From: JBGSKV01 sp041740975
GTDB taxonomy: Bacteria > Bdellovibrionota_B > Oligoflexia > Oligoflexales > JALZUQ01
DNA: 51,747 bases
NCBI GenBank assembly: GCA_041740975.1
Contig: JBGSKV010000028.1
Location: forward strand, 1-51,747
Direction: 5' to 3'
Part shown: positions 9,105 to 19,222 of the stretch, one piece after another
Numbering within the stretch: the stretch's first letter is position 1
Layout: each line of letters begins with the position of its first letter
Position numbers and translations under genes: made by a program
Notes under the pieces: generated by a model
Database searches by the model: none
Told to the model about the DNA's origin: nothing
What the model saw: the letters and a program-made list of their open reading frames with translations, nothing else

Positions 9105-11651
9105 TTACTGACCACGCAGAATCTCAAGGGGTTTTTCACGCAAGATTTTTCCAGTGGCCAATAGCGCCACGACGATCGTCAAAAGCGTCACGAAAAGAAG
9201 TACCAAGCTTGGTCCGACCAAACTTGCCGTGTATGGACTGTCGAAGACCATTTTCGCAAAGACCCAAGAACTCACGAAACTAGCTAAGACACCGGTGAGA
9301 GCGGCAAAAAATCCCAGCAAGCCAAACTCCAAAATCACTAACTTACGAATATCGCCAAATTCCGCACCAAGAATTTTGAATAAGTTCACATCCCAGCGCC
9401 TGGCATGTGCCTGAATGGTTGCGATGGAAAAAAGAACCACAAATCCAGCAAAAATCGCGAAAAAAGCCATGACCTGAACAATCCACTCCATCTTCGACAT
9501 AATTCCCAAGACTGTATTTATGGTGCTAGCAAGGTCAACGATGGAAATATTGGGAAACTTTTGCACGAGATCGGTCTGCAAAGAATTCTTTTGTGTATCC
9601 GGTAAACTTCCAATTGAAGCCAAATGAGTTTTGGGAGCTTCGTCAAAAACTCCGGGTTGAAATAAGATAAAAAAGTTTGGCTGAAAGCTCGTCCAACGCA
9701 CTCGTCGAATATTGACGATGACACCCTCGACAGGAACACCTTGCACGTCAAAGCTCAATACACTGCCTACACCTACATTTAATCGACGGGCATAACGCAT
9801 TTCGATTGAAATTTCGGCCGGCCCGCCCTTTTCCCAGTCGTAGACTCCACTAAACTCGCGGCCCTCAAGAATACGTTCTGCACTGTTGGTTTTTTCGCGG
9901 TACGTTAAGTTTTGGCCGCGCGTCCTAGCCCATTGACGGGCCTGTTCTTCACGCGTCAACTTACTTTCGTCGTCAAATTTATCGTATTCTTTGCCGTCCA
10001 ATTTTAAAAGGCGAGCTCGCACCATAGGTGAAACATTTTGAATTTCGACACCACGTTCTTTGAAAAAGGCCGTGACCGGTTCGACTTGGTCATCTTGAAC
10101 GTCGGCTAAAAACAAACTCGGCCGTTCGACATTGCTCGGACTCGACATTTCTTCCAGTATAACATCCCGCACCTGCGGAACAATCGTCATCAGCATCGTC
10201 GCCAAACTAATGGTAAGGAAACATGAGGCGGTGCTCAAGTGGTTGCGCGCCAAATTGCGTATGGCCAGTCGCCAGTGCATCGATAAATGACGAGCAAATC
10301 TCGCCCCGAAAGCAAAGAGTTGGCGCGAAATCACTCCAAAAATCAGACAAAAGGCGCCAAGGCCAACAACAAATAAACTGCCAACTTTGTATGAGTTTGA
10401 CTCCCATATCGCCAGAATCCAGTACAAAAATCCGCCCGGCAGAACCGCAACAATCGTTGGCAAAGTCCAATGAATATCAAGCTGACGTGCTTCGGCAAAA
10501 AGCTGGCCGGGTTTAACCGAACTCAAAAAGACAAGTAGTGGCAAACAAATCAAAACGCTGCCGACAATTCCTACAAACAAAGCGGCAATGACGACTTTAA
10601 CCGACAAGGTTGGCGCCACCGCTAAAGGAAGAAGCCCTTGCGTCAATGCCGGTATTCCCTTTAACGCCAATGAACTTAAAATAAGTGAAAAAGTTGCAGA
10701 TATCATGCCGAGCAAAATCAATTGGTAGATATACATGCGACGAACTTGCGCGTATGTGCCTCCCAGACTAAGAATTGTTGCGATGTCTTCCAGTTTTCGA
10801 ACCAGAAAACTACGGAATAAATAAGCTCCACCAATGGCCGCCAGGAACAGTGCAACCAGTGCGATAAGTCCCAAGTAGTCATTGAGATGCGTTAACGATC
10901 GGGCCAACTCCTGGCTTTCTTCTTCATGACTGGAAACGGTAATGTCCGGCGAACTGAGTTCAGCCTTAAGTGCATCCAACGCAGAGCGCCATTGGTATTC
11001 GTCAGGATGCGTGAAGTATTCGTTCACTGAAAAGCGACTGCGTGCTTCCACGAGACCTGTCGCCAATAACTTATCCAAGTCTACATAAACGCGTGGCGCA
11101 AAATTAAAACTAGATCCCGCTCCCGACGAGTCTTTTGTGACGACAGCGGTGATCTTAAAATCCTTGCCACCTAAGCGAACGGTGTCGCCTAGTTTGACGT
11201 CGAGCTGCGCTAGGACATCTGGATATACCCACATATTTGAGCCGGTCTCCAAATCGGAAACCATATCGCCGGTGATCGTCCGTCCATCTTCCAGAAGAAA
11301 CTGCCCAACCAAAGGATAAGCTTTGCCTAAACCAATGACACGCACGAGACGCGTTTGCTTTTCGGAAGCCACCATGGAAAAAAGTCGTATATCTGATGAT
11401 TTTTGGAGGCCTTCCGTTTGTTTGGCAATGACGTCTTTTTCTAACGGATTGAAAACGCGGTTAGAGCTCTTTACGGTAAAATCGGCCGAAAGCATGGCGC
11501 GCGAACCGTTGGAAAGTTCTTGATGAAGGCTGTTCTTGTAGGCATCGAGAACAACAAAGCCCGTGAGACCAAGGGCAAAATTGGCGCAAAAAAAGATCGC
11601 AAAACGTTTATTGTTGATGAGTTCGCGCCAGGCGATTCTAAGCCAGGTCAT
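9105..11651 (-). CDS. ybbP: FtsX-family ABC transporter permease (YbbP-like)
   Basis: 848 residues. N-terminal TM (about 17-36), a large periplasmic domain (about 40-255), three TMs, a central pair of TMs, a second large periplasmic domain, then three C-terminal TMs ending LREKPLEILRG. This duplicated FtsX/MacB-like layout and size match E. coli YbbP. Its start overlaps the 3' end of the ATPase gene by 14 bp, so subunits are coupled. The family couples ATP hydrolysis to mechanical change in the periplasm rather than classic transport; substrate unknown, perhaps lipids or hydrophobic compounds given the esterase partner. Confidence 0.88.
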   Translation of the reverse strand: MTWLRIAWRELINNKRFAIFFCANFALGLTGFVVLDAYKNSLHQELSNGSRAMLSADFTVKSSNRVFNPLEKDVIAKQTEGLQKSSDIRLFSMVASEKQTRLVRVIGLGKAYPLVGQFLLEDGRTITGDMVSDLETGSNMWVYPDVLAQLDVKLGDTVRLGGKDFKITAVVTKDSSGAGSSFNFAPRVYVDLDKLLATGLVEARSRFSVNEYFTHPDEYQWRSALDALKAELSSPDITVSSHEEESQELARSLTHLNDYLGLIALVALFLAAIGGAYLFRSFLVRKLEDIATILSLGGTYAQVRRMYIYQLILLGMISATFSLILSSLALKGIPALTQGLLPLAVAPTLSVKVVIAALFVGIVGSVLICLPLLVFLSSVKPGQLFAEARQLDIHWTLPTIVAVLPGGFLYWILAIWESNSYKVGSLFVVGLGAFCLIFGVISRQLFAFGARFARHLSMHWRLAIRNLARNHLSTASCFLTISLATMLMTIVPQVRDVILEEMSSPSNVERPSLFLADVQDDQVEPVTAFFKERGVEIQNVSPMVRARLLKLDGKEYDKFDDESKLTREEQARQWARTRGQNLTYREKTNSAERILEGREFSGVYDWEKGGPAEISIEMRYARRLNVGVGSVLSFDVQGVPVEGVIVNIRRVRWTSFQPNFFILFQPGVFDEAPKTHLASIGSLPDTQKNSLQTDLVQKFPNISIVDLASTINTVLGIMSKMEWIVQVMAFFAIFAGFVVLFSIATIQAHARRWDVNLFKILGAEFGDIRKLVILEFGLLGFFAALTGVLASFVSSWVFAKMVFDSPYTASLVGPSLVLLFVTLLTIVVALLATGKILREKPLEILRGQ

Positions 11652-12318
11652 CAGCTTGAACTTTAACTAAGATACCATTTTGAAGTCGAAAAATTTGTTG
11701 GCAGCGTTTGGCGAGATCATGACTGTGCGTCACCAGTAACATAGTTGTATTTTGGGATTTAGCATTATCAAATAAAATCTGCATGACAGACTTTCCGGTC
11801 GCCGAATCCAAGTTCCCACTCGGTTCATCGGCAAGGAGTAAGCTTGGTTTGCCGACAAAAGCTCGGGCAATCGCCACACGCTGACACTCACCCCCGCTCA
11901 ATTTGCTGGGAAAATGGTGCAAGCGATCTTTGAGGCCGACTCTTTCCAGTGCCGCAACCGCTTGGGTATGAGCCGCCGGATCACCGGCTATTTCCAAGGC
12001 TAAGCTGACGTTCTCAACCGCCGTCAAAGTCGAAATCAAATGAAACTGCTGAAACACGATGCCGAGGTTTTTGGCGCGAAATCTGGCCAGATCCGACTCT
12101 TTCATATTCTCGATGTGTTGACCCGCGATCACCACTTCTCCTTTTGTGGGAGTGTCGAGACCTGCCAGCATAGAGAGCAAAGTCGATTTACCTGCACCGG
12201 ACTGACCGATGATGGCCACCACTTCTCCTGGCTGCATGCTGAGATTTAAGCCGCGCAACACCTGGATATCAACTCCGGGTTGCGGATAAGTTTTTTCGAG
12301 GTTTTTGACTTCTAGCAC
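11638..12318 (-). CDS. ybbA: ABC transporter ATP-binding protein (YbbA-like)
   Basis: 226 residues with all ABC ATPase motifs: Walker A GQSGAGKST (near 38-46), Q-loop FQQFHLI, signature LSGGECQRVAIARAF, Walker B LLLADEP with catalytic Glu, and H-loop VTHSHD. It belongs to the MacB/LolD-like group that pairs with FtsX-type permeases. Start is GTG at 12318-12316, whose first base is the last base of the tesA stop codon; its 3' end overlaps ybbP by 14 bp. Confidence 0.92.
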   Translation of the reverse strand: MLEVKNLEKTYPQPGVDIQVLRGLNLSMQPGEVVAIIGQSGAGKSTLLSMLAGLDTPTKGEVVIAGQHIENMKESDLARFRAKNLGIVFQQFHLISTLTAVENVSLALEIAGDPAAHTQAVAALERVGLKDRLHHFPSKLSGGECQRVAIARAFVGKPSLLLADEPSGNLDSATGKSVMQILFDNAKSQNTTMLLVTHSHDLAKRCQQIFRLQNGILVKVQADDLA

Positions 12319-12956
12319 TACAAAATCCGCATCAGTTCTTTGTAAAGTTCGCTTGCGACTGCCGCATGACCTTCTTTATTCGGGTGCAGACCGTCTTGCT
12401 GCAAAAGAGTAGCTTTGGGGCTGTCCGTTAGTTTATCAAAAAAATACGGGATGAAATCAATTTTTTCTGATTTTGCTACTTCAGGAAACAGTTTTGTAAA
12501 TTCAGAATTGTAAGCTTTGCCGTAGTTGGGTGGCAGCGATACGCCCACGAGAATGACGCGCACTTTATTGGCCTTGGCAATGTCGATCGTTTTTTTGAGA
12601 TTGGCTTTGATGGCGTCGATTTTGAATCCGCGTAACCCATCATTTGCGCCAAGTTCAAGTATCAAGACATCGGGCTTTGATTTGAGTAGCCACTTCAGTC
12701 GGCCTGGACCACTTGCTGAAGTATCACCGGACACGCCGGATGCCGTAAACGTCACTTGCTTAAAGCCGTTATCGTGAAATTGCTTTTGCAGGAGCACTGG
12801 AAAAGCTTGTTCCTTTTCGACCCCATACCCTGCAGTGATGGAATCCCCCAAGATTAAAATGTTTAGTTTAGAATCTTTAGTCACAGCTCCATATACGCTG
12901 CTTGCTAACAGTAGGACTAAAAAAAAGCTTAAACGTCGAATCAAAATCATTTGCAT
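12318..12956 (-). CDS. tesA: periplasmic GDSL lysophospholipase/arylesterase (TesA-like)
   Basis: 212 residues with a signal peptide (LSFFLVLLLASSVYGA) and the SGNH hydrolase blocks: ILGDSITAGYG (Ser nucleophile), GVSGDTSASG (Gly), GANDG (Asn) and DGLHPN (Asp and His). It is the first gene of the tesA-ybbA-ybbP operon on the minus strand. In E. coli tesA is also next to ybbA but divergent; here all three are co-directional and overlapping. It should hydrolyse acyl esters or thioesters in the periplasm. Confidence 0.9.
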   Translation of the reverse strand: MQMILIRRLSFFLVLLLASSVYGAVTKDSKLNILILGDSITAGYGVEKEQAFPVLLQKQFHDNGFKQVTFTASGVSGDTSASGPGRLKWLLKSKPDVLILELGANDGLRGFKIDAIKANLKKTIDIAKANKVRVILVGVSLPPNYGKAYNSEFTKLFPEVAKSEKIDFIPYFFDKLTDSPKATLLQQDGLHPNKEGHAAVASELYKELMRIL

Positions 12957-13003
12957 CCTTGATGTCCCCAGATAGCGAACTATATGCGAGCCGACATGAG
13001 AAT

Positions 13004-14359
13004 TCAGTAAAAATTCCAGTAAACGGTAAGAGGAAAATGATAAATTTGTTGAAGGTACGCTGCAGGCTGTTCGCCTTCGTCATCAATTCCGACAGAAGTT
13101 TGCTGATAGACAATTCCCGCTTTCACGCCGCCTTTATATCGGGCAGGCCCAATGTCTTCTGCGCTTCGACTTCGACTGGTACGAGGGGCCCGCCTCGAAC
13201 GAGGTTGATTTGCTGCGCGAGATTTTCGAGAAGCGACTCGCTGAAATTTGAATTCGATCCCACCACCCACCGACCAAAATGGTTTGGCAGGCTGGCCCGT
13301 GATGCCCGCCAAATTAAAATCAAAAAAACCGTATCCGGTCGTATCGCCTTCTGGAACATTCGTGGTACCGGGACCCACATTCGTAGGCTCATAGGATCCA
13401 CCACCCATAAACGCCAGTTCCGACGTCAGTGCGTACTTTGCACCGACGCGACCCCCAACACTCATCACGCCATCAATGGGCTGCTCAGTGAAATCAACCA
13501 GAGAGAGTCGATTTTCCGATGGCGCCGGATTGTATTCCATCTCGGCAATGACATTGGTCTTGCTATTAATCTTGACGGCGATCGCCGCAACAGTTTGAAA
13601 AAGTGTGCGGGTGATCTCAGGAGTGCCTTCAGCTTGCTCGTCTTGAACGCCTTTCAAAAAAGAAGCTTCAAACTTTGTGGATTCGTTTTGATAAAGCGTC
13701 GATCCTAAACCAATACTGATTTTGTTATTCAATCGCATGTTGGCGCCCACTCGCAGGCGAATTTTGGTCAGCTCCACCGTCACGGGTGCGACTTCATCTT
13801 TCGTACCTGAGTCAAAAATTACGACATCTGCCTTGGTGCTGTCATATCCCGCCAGTAAGCCAAGGCTCATCTTTGGGTTTAACTTAAAAGCCGCGAATCC
13901 CTCGAACTTCAAGATCTGTCCATCGGCGATGATATCGACGTTGGCCTGTTGCCCCAGAATGTTAAGAGGTAGTTCGTTAAATTCCACTGTCGCCGAGAGG
14001 CCGGGAATGGGAATCGTCATGCCAACAGCAAATTTACTGTTTACGCGGTAAAGCCCACCACCTACCGGCAACGAAAAAAGACTTGCGCCGGATGTGTCAT
14101 TACTTGGAAAACCAGGATAGCGAATTTGCTGCGTTTTATATTGAGGAGCGTAACCAAATGAGACGTAATGCGTCGCAAACTCAGAGGCAAGGGCAGGGTT
14201 AGCCAAAATGCCGTCGAAGGTGCCTTCACCCGTCGCTGAAGCTCCACCCATCAGAAGGGAGTGAGCCTTGGAAGCGGAAGAAATCCCTAGTGACGCGAAC
14301 AGACCAATAGCCAACATCCATGGCGCCAAGCCAAATATGTTCGCATACGTCTTGCTCAT
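13004..14359 (-). CDS. OmpP1/FadL/TodX-family outer-membrane protein
   Basis: 451 residues. After a signal peptide (to about SSASKA) comes GGASATGEGTFDGILANPALAS, the N-terminal plug-type motif of FadL-like channels, then long alternating beta strands and a C-terminal aromatic end (TVYWNFY). This family takes up hydrophobic compounds across the outer membrane. Odd feature: near residues 375-408 there is a highly basic run (RKSRAANQPRSRRAPRTSRSRS, split here for length), probably an extracellular loop. It is downstream of the tesA promoter region on the same strand, 47 bp before tesA, so they might be co-transcribed. Confidence 0.8.
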   Translation of the reverse strand: MSKTYANIFGLAPWMLAIGLFASLGISSASKAHSLLMGGASATGEGTFDGILANPALASEFATHYVSFGYAPQYKTQQIRYPGFPSNDTSGASLFSLPVGGGLYRVNSKFAVGMTIPIPGLSATVEFNELPLNILGQQANVDIIADGQILKFEGFAAFKLNPKMSLGLLAGYDSTKADVVIFDSGTKDEVAPVTVELTKIRLRVGANMRLNNKISIGLGSTLYQNESTKFEASFLKGVQDEQAEGTPEITRTLFQTVAAIAVKINSKTNVIAEMEYNPAPSENRLSLVDFTEQPIDGVMSVGGRVGAKYALTSELAFMGGGSYEPTNVGPGTTNVPEGDTTGYGFFDFNLAGITGQPAKPFWSVGGGIEFKFQRVASRKSRAANQPRSRRAPRTSRSRSAEDIGPARYKGGVKAGIVYQQTSVGIDDEGEQPAAYLQQIYHFPLTVYWNFY

Positions 14360-14561
14360 AAAAGAACGCCCCTCTAACCGTCGATCAGACTGTGGGCAAC
14401 CTTAGCAAACAGTCGGTAGTCAGGTATATAAAGAATCCTAACAAATTCAGACAGATTCGTATTTAGGCATTTCGCTTTGTGAAGTAGGTCCAGTGGGCGA
14501 AATAGAATGGAAAATATTTGAACTGCTGAGAAAATCGTCATCCTGAGCCGAGTCACGCGAG

Positions 14562-16031
14562 TTACAGGAGCGGACTCACCAGTCGGAAGACGTTTTCCAA
14601 AACCCGCTGACTGCGCGGCCGGTCACTCCAAACCCTAGGATCAATGGAATCGGAATTTTTTAAATAGGAGTTTTGAAGTTCGCGCAGTTTTTCAGCGAAC
14701 TCTTTATTAAAAATAAAAAGTGCCACTTCATAGTTAAGCCAGAGACTTCGCATATCCAGATTGGCTGTCCCAAACATCGACATCGCACCATCGACCATGA
14801 TGGATTTGGTGTGCAGAAGCCCATCACGATATAAAAATATTTCGGCCCCCGTTTCCAGAAGATCGTCGTAGTAAGACTTACTTGCGTAACGCGTCAAAAG
14901 TGAATCCACTTTTTCCGGCAAGATGATCGAAACTTTTACACCTCTCCCCGAGGCGCCGCGCAACGCACGCACAAGTGAAATATCCGGTACGAGATAAGGC
15001 GTCGTCAAAATAATTTCGGATTGCGCGGCATTGACCAAAGCCAACATCATTTGCAAAAGTCCGTCACTAGTGGTGCCTGGTCCCGTCGGAACCACTTGGA
15101 TATCAGCCGTACCCTTAGGTTCGGTGATATGAAGTCCCGCATCGGTCATCAAAACATTCAGCGAATCTCCGGTTTCTAGCGCCCAATCACCCACCATCGT
15201 TGCAGCCAGCGGTACAACGGCGGGTCCTGTGACGCGCACCATCGCATCCACCCACTGCCCTACTCCCGAATCTTGTTTGAAGAAACGCGGATCTACGAGA
15301 TTCATACTGCCGGTCCAAGCCGACTTGCCATCGATCACCACAATTTTGCGATGGAGACGCAAATCAAACCGACCAAACAACATATGAATGAGTCCTGCTG
15401 GCAAAGCCGGCTGAACAAGAACACCCGCAGCACGCAACTGTTTTGGTTGTTTGCTTTTCCACCATGGGCGCGCGCCAATCGCATCGATCAATACTCGGCA
15501 AGACACCCCACGCTCGACCGCGCGAATCAAAGCCGCAAGCACTTCGTCTGCAGCGCCGCCTTCGTTCCAAATGTAAAATTCCATCAATACGCTTTTTTGC
15601 GCGCTATCAATATCGGCCGCAATCGCTTTAAGGATTGCTTCCGTATCAGAAAATATCTGCAAATGACTGCCTGAGGTGGCGTGAAGTCCAACGATACTCT
15701 CGCCGAGAAGTCCGATGCCTTGGGCCAGCAAATTGTGCTGACTCCAGTCCACGGCGGGAAGGCGATCTCGCAAAGAGGCATGCGCAATCTTTTGGTAATC
15801 CGACCGAAACTGGTCGATACGACGAATGCGGGTGCGGCTGATGCGCCGTTCGCCGATAAGAATATAAATTAACGCGCCACCAAACGGCACGGATGCAATC
15901 AAAAATAGCCACGCCAGCCCGACGCCTGGCTCCGGGCGTTTCATAATGATGCGGAAAGTCAAAACCACAACGATGATGAGATGAAGTATGGATGCAATGG
16001 TGGAAGGATGATTAAAGAACTGAAAAAACAA
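14562..16031 (-). CDS. cls: cardiolipin synthase
   Basis: 489 residues. Two N-terminal TMs (about 12-28 and 37-58, the PLDc_N module), then two phospholipase-D catalytic motifs: HRKIVVIDGKSAWTGSMNL and HTKSIMVDGAMSMFGTANL, both with intact His-Lys-Asp. Length and order fit bacterial Cls, which joins two phosphatidylglycerol molecules to make cardiolipin at the inner membrane. Monocistronic by spacing. The 202-bp gap beyond its stop contains a REP-like half-site (CGTCATCCTGAG) near 14537-14550. Confidence 0.93.
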   Translation of the reverse strand: MFFQFFNHPSTIASILHLIIVVVLTFRIIMKRPEPGVGLAWLFLIASVPFGGALIYILIGERRISRTRIRRIDQFRSDYQKIAHASLRDRLPAVDWSQHNLLAQGIGLLGESIVGLHATSGSHLQIFSDTEAILKAIAADIDSAQKSVLMEFYIWNEGGAADEVLAALIRAVERGVSCRVLIDAIGARPWWKSKQPKQLRAAGVLVQPALPAGLIHMLFGRFDLRLHRKIVVIDGKSAWTGSMNLVDPRFFKQDSGVGQWVDAMVRVTGPAVVPLAATMVGDWALETGDSLNVLMTDAGLHITEPKGTADIQVVPTGPGTTSDGLLQMMLALVNAAQSEIILTTPYLVPDISLVRALRGASGRGVKVSIILPEKVDSLLTRYASKSYYDDLLETGAEIFLYRDGLLHTKSIMVDGAMSMFGTANLDMRSLWLNYEVALFIFNKEFAEKLRELQNSYLKNSDSIDPRVWSDRPRSQRVLENVFRLVSPLL

Positions 16032-16113
16032 GACTGCGACCCGCCCTTTAGTTAGGGACGGACCTTAGCACAAAGATGAAGAAATGAGAGGATTTAACCA
16101 GAAGTCAGCGAAA

Positions 16114-17040
16114 TTACAGCTCGCGATGACTCAAAAGCTCGAGTTTGATGGTTGCTTGGCTGCCCACAAATAACGATGCGAGAATTTGACCGCCACCCAA
16201 ATCCAGTAGCGTTTTGATATCCAAGATAATGACGATACGGGTGAATGCAATTGGTTTAGTGTTGGACCAGAAGTGCATTTCTTTGATCCCCAGCATCGGT
16301 GCAACTGTTTTCATGTGACCCGGAAGATCCGTAAAACCTTCGGTAACCCGAACCCAGTAAATCACGTCGTCAAAAGTGTAGGAGTTGTCAGGCAAAGGAT
16401 ATTTGACGCCGACTTCTTTCACGTAAACGCCAGCCGCACCTTGAGACTTGAGGCCAGTTTCTGTTTCGACCATCAAAGGCACACGGGCATTAAAGCCTGC
16501 AAATGTTGAACTATCCGAAATCACAGGTCCCAAAATAAACGGGGCCGGAGGAGTCATTTTCATCTTGGTGGCTTTGTCGTGAGTTCCGCTTCCACCCAGT
16601 AAACCTGGTTTGGCGATTGCGTATTTGATGCCAATATAGCGGCCATCGACGGCTACGGTTGCATCCTTTGGGAGATTTTGTTCGTCTGGAGCACCAAGTA
16701 ATTTTGAAATCGGAATATTGAAAGTTCTCGGCTTACCTAAAAACTGCATGGTGCATTTAAAATCAGAACCAGGAAAAACTAACTGCGAGTTACTGAGAAG
16801 TTGCGCATCGATCGTACCATCACACATCGGCTCACCGGTGGAACCAGACTTTGACGTAAAAAGTTGAATTTTAAATTTGGACTGAAAAGTAGCTTTGGCT
16901 TTCGAAGAAAGGGCATTGGCCGCTACCGCGTCTATGGCACCAAGTGGTTTCTTTTCAATCTGAGTAGACGTCGTGATGCTTGGTTGTTTGCAACCAGCCA
17001 TCAGAAACACTACACCCATTGAAATCAAACTGATTCGCAA
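16114..17040 (-). CDS. lipoprotein of unknown function
   Basis: 308 residues. Lipoprotein signal MRISLISMGVVFLMAGCKQ with Cys17. The mature part is predicted mainly beta, with a Cys pair (PMCDG and FKCTM) about 40 residues apart. No family recognised. It starts 11 bp after the stop of the lipoprotein gene at 17052-17909, so the two are probably one operon and could work together at the envelope. Confidence 0.75.
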   Translation of the reverse strand: MRISLISMGVVFLMAGCKQPSITTSTQIEKKPLGAIDAVAANALSSKAKATFQSKFKIQLFTSKSGSTGEPMCDGTIDAQLLSNSQLVFPGSDFKCTMQFLGKPRTFNIPISKLLGAPDEQNLPKDATVAVDGRYIGIKYAIAKPGLLGGSGTHDKATKMKMTPPAPFILGPVISDSSTFAGFNARVPLMVETETGLKSQGAAGVYVKEVGVKYPLPDNSYTFDDVIYWVRVTEGFTDLPGHMKTVAPMLGIKEMHFWSNTKPIAFTRIVIILDIKTLLDLGGGQILASLFVGSQATIKLELLSHREL

Positions 17041-17051
17041 AGCCGGTCCCC

Positions 17052-17909
17052 TTAGTAATTCATGAGGTCTTTAAGATTTAATTCTACAGCTTCTCGCACT
17101 GCTTTCACAACTTGATCTTCAACTGAAGATCCAACACCATATGAGTGAAGTTCAGCGTCAATCATAACGTCGATGTAGATATCTTGTGCATGCGGTACTA
17201 TGAAAACCATCGCTTTTAGCTTTTTTACCAATGATTTTTTTGCGTCAAGCTCTTCTTTAAACTCGGCACTCGCCACGAAGGCGTTACCGATTTTCATGGC
17301 ATCAACATAAATTTCGTTATGAACATCAATCGCGCCGTTTTGTTTGGCGGTGGATTGGAAGTCCATTGCTGCTTGAATGCGAAGAATGTCTTTGTCGATC
17401 TTTGGATCGCGAAGCATTTTGATAGTGGCTTTTTCGTCGCTATAGCCACCTGTCTGCGCAGCTTTCAAAGTTCCGTTTTTCAAGGCGCCAATAATTTTGC
17501 CGGCCATTCCCACGAGGGACTGGTTTAGCCATAACTCCGCACGAAACGTGAGTTTGTTTGTTGCGTTTTTGGACTGGGCGTTAGGATTGCTGGAATCAAA
17601 CTTCTGGCCGCTCGATTCGACTGCCGAGAAATTAAATTGTTTTAGTGTTTTTAGGTTTTGAGCTTTAGATGCGGGGCTTTGGCAAGCCGACTGGGCGTAA
17701 GTTAAACCCGATAGCGAGGGACCTTGTCCGCCAGAATTTAGTTGATTACAGATTTGCGCAACTTTTGCGTTGAGAGAAATGCTTTCGCCAGAAAAAACTT
17801 CTTCGACGTCTTGTGCGCCTTTGTGCTGCGCTCCGCAACTCATAAGCAATGAGACGAGAACTAAGCTTGAGGCCTTTCCAAATTTTGGTAAATTTGTAAA
17901 CAATCGCAT
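17052..17909 (-). CDS. lipoprotein of unknown function
   Basis: 285 residues. Signal with LMSCG lipobox (Cys25, within SSLVLVSLLMSCGAQ). The mature chain has a Ser/Gln-rich start with two Cys (ICNQLN, SACQSP) and a later half rich in Lys, Ala and Val that looks like a mixed alpha/beta fold. I recognise no domain. First gene of a two-gene minus-strand operon. Confidence 0.75.
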   Translation of the reverse strand: MRLFTNLPKFGKASSLVLVSLLMSCGAQHKGAQDVEEVFSGESISLNAKVAQICNQLNSGGQGPSLSGLTYAQSACQSPASKAQNLKTLKQFNFSAVESSGQKFDSSNPNAQSKNATNKLTFRAELWLNQSLVGMAGKIIGALKNGTLKAAQTGGYSDEKATIKMLRDPKIDKDILRIQAAMDFQSTAKQNGAIDVHNEIYVDAMKIGNAFVASAEFKEELDAKKSLVKKLKAMVFIVPHAQDIYIDVMIDAELHSYGVGSSVEDQVVKAVREAVELNLKDLMNY

Positions 17910-18069
17910 AATCTTCTCTAAAGTGAGGTTGTTCTAGAGTCCTTATCGGTCAAAATAGGGCGAAACCTTAGTTTTTGGCTTATCTCATTGAATATATTGA
18001 TATTTTAATAGGTTAAACTTCCAGAGGAAGCCTGTTAGTTTGTGAAACTTAACGAGGGAAAGATAACGT

Positions 18070-19200
18070 ATGTCACTGTTAGCATTTAAAAATAGCGTGA
18101 AAAGTCGAGACGGAATCATCCACCTCAATAATGCTGGGATGACTCCCTTGCGGCCGGCCGCTCGTCTGGCAGCCGACCAAGTGCAGGCCGACCAGGTGCG
18201 ATACGGTGCAGCGCGTATCTTTGAAACGTTTATGAATTACGAAAAATGCAAAGTGGACTTAGCCACCTTTTTGAATATCGAGAACAAAGACTTGGCTTGG
18301 GTGCCCAATGTGGCAACCGCAATGTCGCAAGTCGCTTTTGGAATCGATTTTGGGTCCAAAGACGAAATCATTGTCATCGACCAAGAATACCCATCGAGCA
18401 TTTACGCCTGGATGGCGGTTGCCAAACAGAAAAATTTAAAACTCACAACACTGACGTCTCAGTCCGACTACAGCTTTGATTTTGATAAACTCTTGGGGAG
18501 CATCAGTAGTCAAACGCGAGTCGTCTCATTGTCGTGGGTACAATATCAAACCGGAACAACAGCCCCACTTTCGGAAATTGCGCAAGCTTGCCACCGTGTC
18601 GGGGCTTGGCTCGTCGTCGATGCCATCCAGGGTTTGGGAGTGATTCCTTTTGATTTTGCCAAGAGTGGCGTCGACATTGTTTGTGGTGGTGGCCATAAAT
18701 GGCTGTGTGGGCCCGCGGGTCTTGGTTTTTTGGGCGTTCGCCCTGAAATTGTCGAAGACATTGCGCCCATCATACATGGCGCGTCCACATATGGACAAAT
18801 CGGCGATCCCATCAATCAAAGTTTGACACCTCACAAGACTGCCGCACGATTTGAAACCGGCTGCCCTCAAACTGCGAATGCTGCTGCCTTCGCTGCTGCG
18901 GTGCGTGAGCTTGGCGAAATTGGTTTGGGTGCGATCCATAAAGAAGCCGTTCGATTGGCGGATAGCTTGACCGAAAAACTTTTTGAAGCCGGCTTCGAAG
19001 TCCTCCGCAAACCGGGAGCGATAAGCCCCATCACGACGTTTCGAACGACTGCTAAAACGAGAGATTTAGAAACCTTGAAAAAAATATTACATTCCAAACA
19101 AGTTTCTTTTGTCGAGCGAGCCGAAGGTATTCGTTTGGCGCCACATGCTTTCAATACGGATGAAGATATTCTCCAAACCATGTCTTACTTGCAGACTTAA
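18070..19200 (+). CDS. class V PLP-dependent aminotransferase / cysteine-desulfurase-like protein
   Basis: 376 residues. The fold-type I PLP pattern is clear: HLNNAGMTPLRP at the N terminus, VSLSWVQYQTGT, DAIQGLGVIPFDF, and the Schiff-base lysine K210 in GGGHKWLCGPAGLGFL. The overall pattern resembles the isopenicillin-N-epimerase/kynureninase-like branch of class V rather than IscS, because no catalytic-Cys loop is evident. Substrate unknown. GAGGGA lies about 11 bases upstream of the ATG. Next gene starts 22 bp later. Confidence 0.85.
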   Translation: MSLLAFKNSVKSRDGIIHLNNAGMTPLRPAARLAADQVQADQVRYGAARIFETFMNYEKCKVDLATFLNIENKDLAWVPNVATAMSQVAFGIDFGSKDEIIVIDQEYPSSIYAWMAVAKQKNLKLTTLTSQSDYSFDFDKLLGSISSQTRVVSLSWVQYQTGTTAPLSEIAQACHRVGAWLVVDAIQGLGVIPFDFAKSGVDIVCGGGHKWLCGPAGLGFLGVRPEIVEDIAPIIHGASTYGQIGDPINQSLTPHKTAARFETGCPQTANAAAFAAAVRELGEIGLGAIHKEAVRLADSLTEKLFEAGFEVLRKPGAISPITTFRTTAKTRDLETLKKILHSKQVSFVERAEGIRLAPHAFNTDEDILQTMSYLQT

Positions 19201-19222
19201 CTCACTTATCTAAGGTTTTCAC

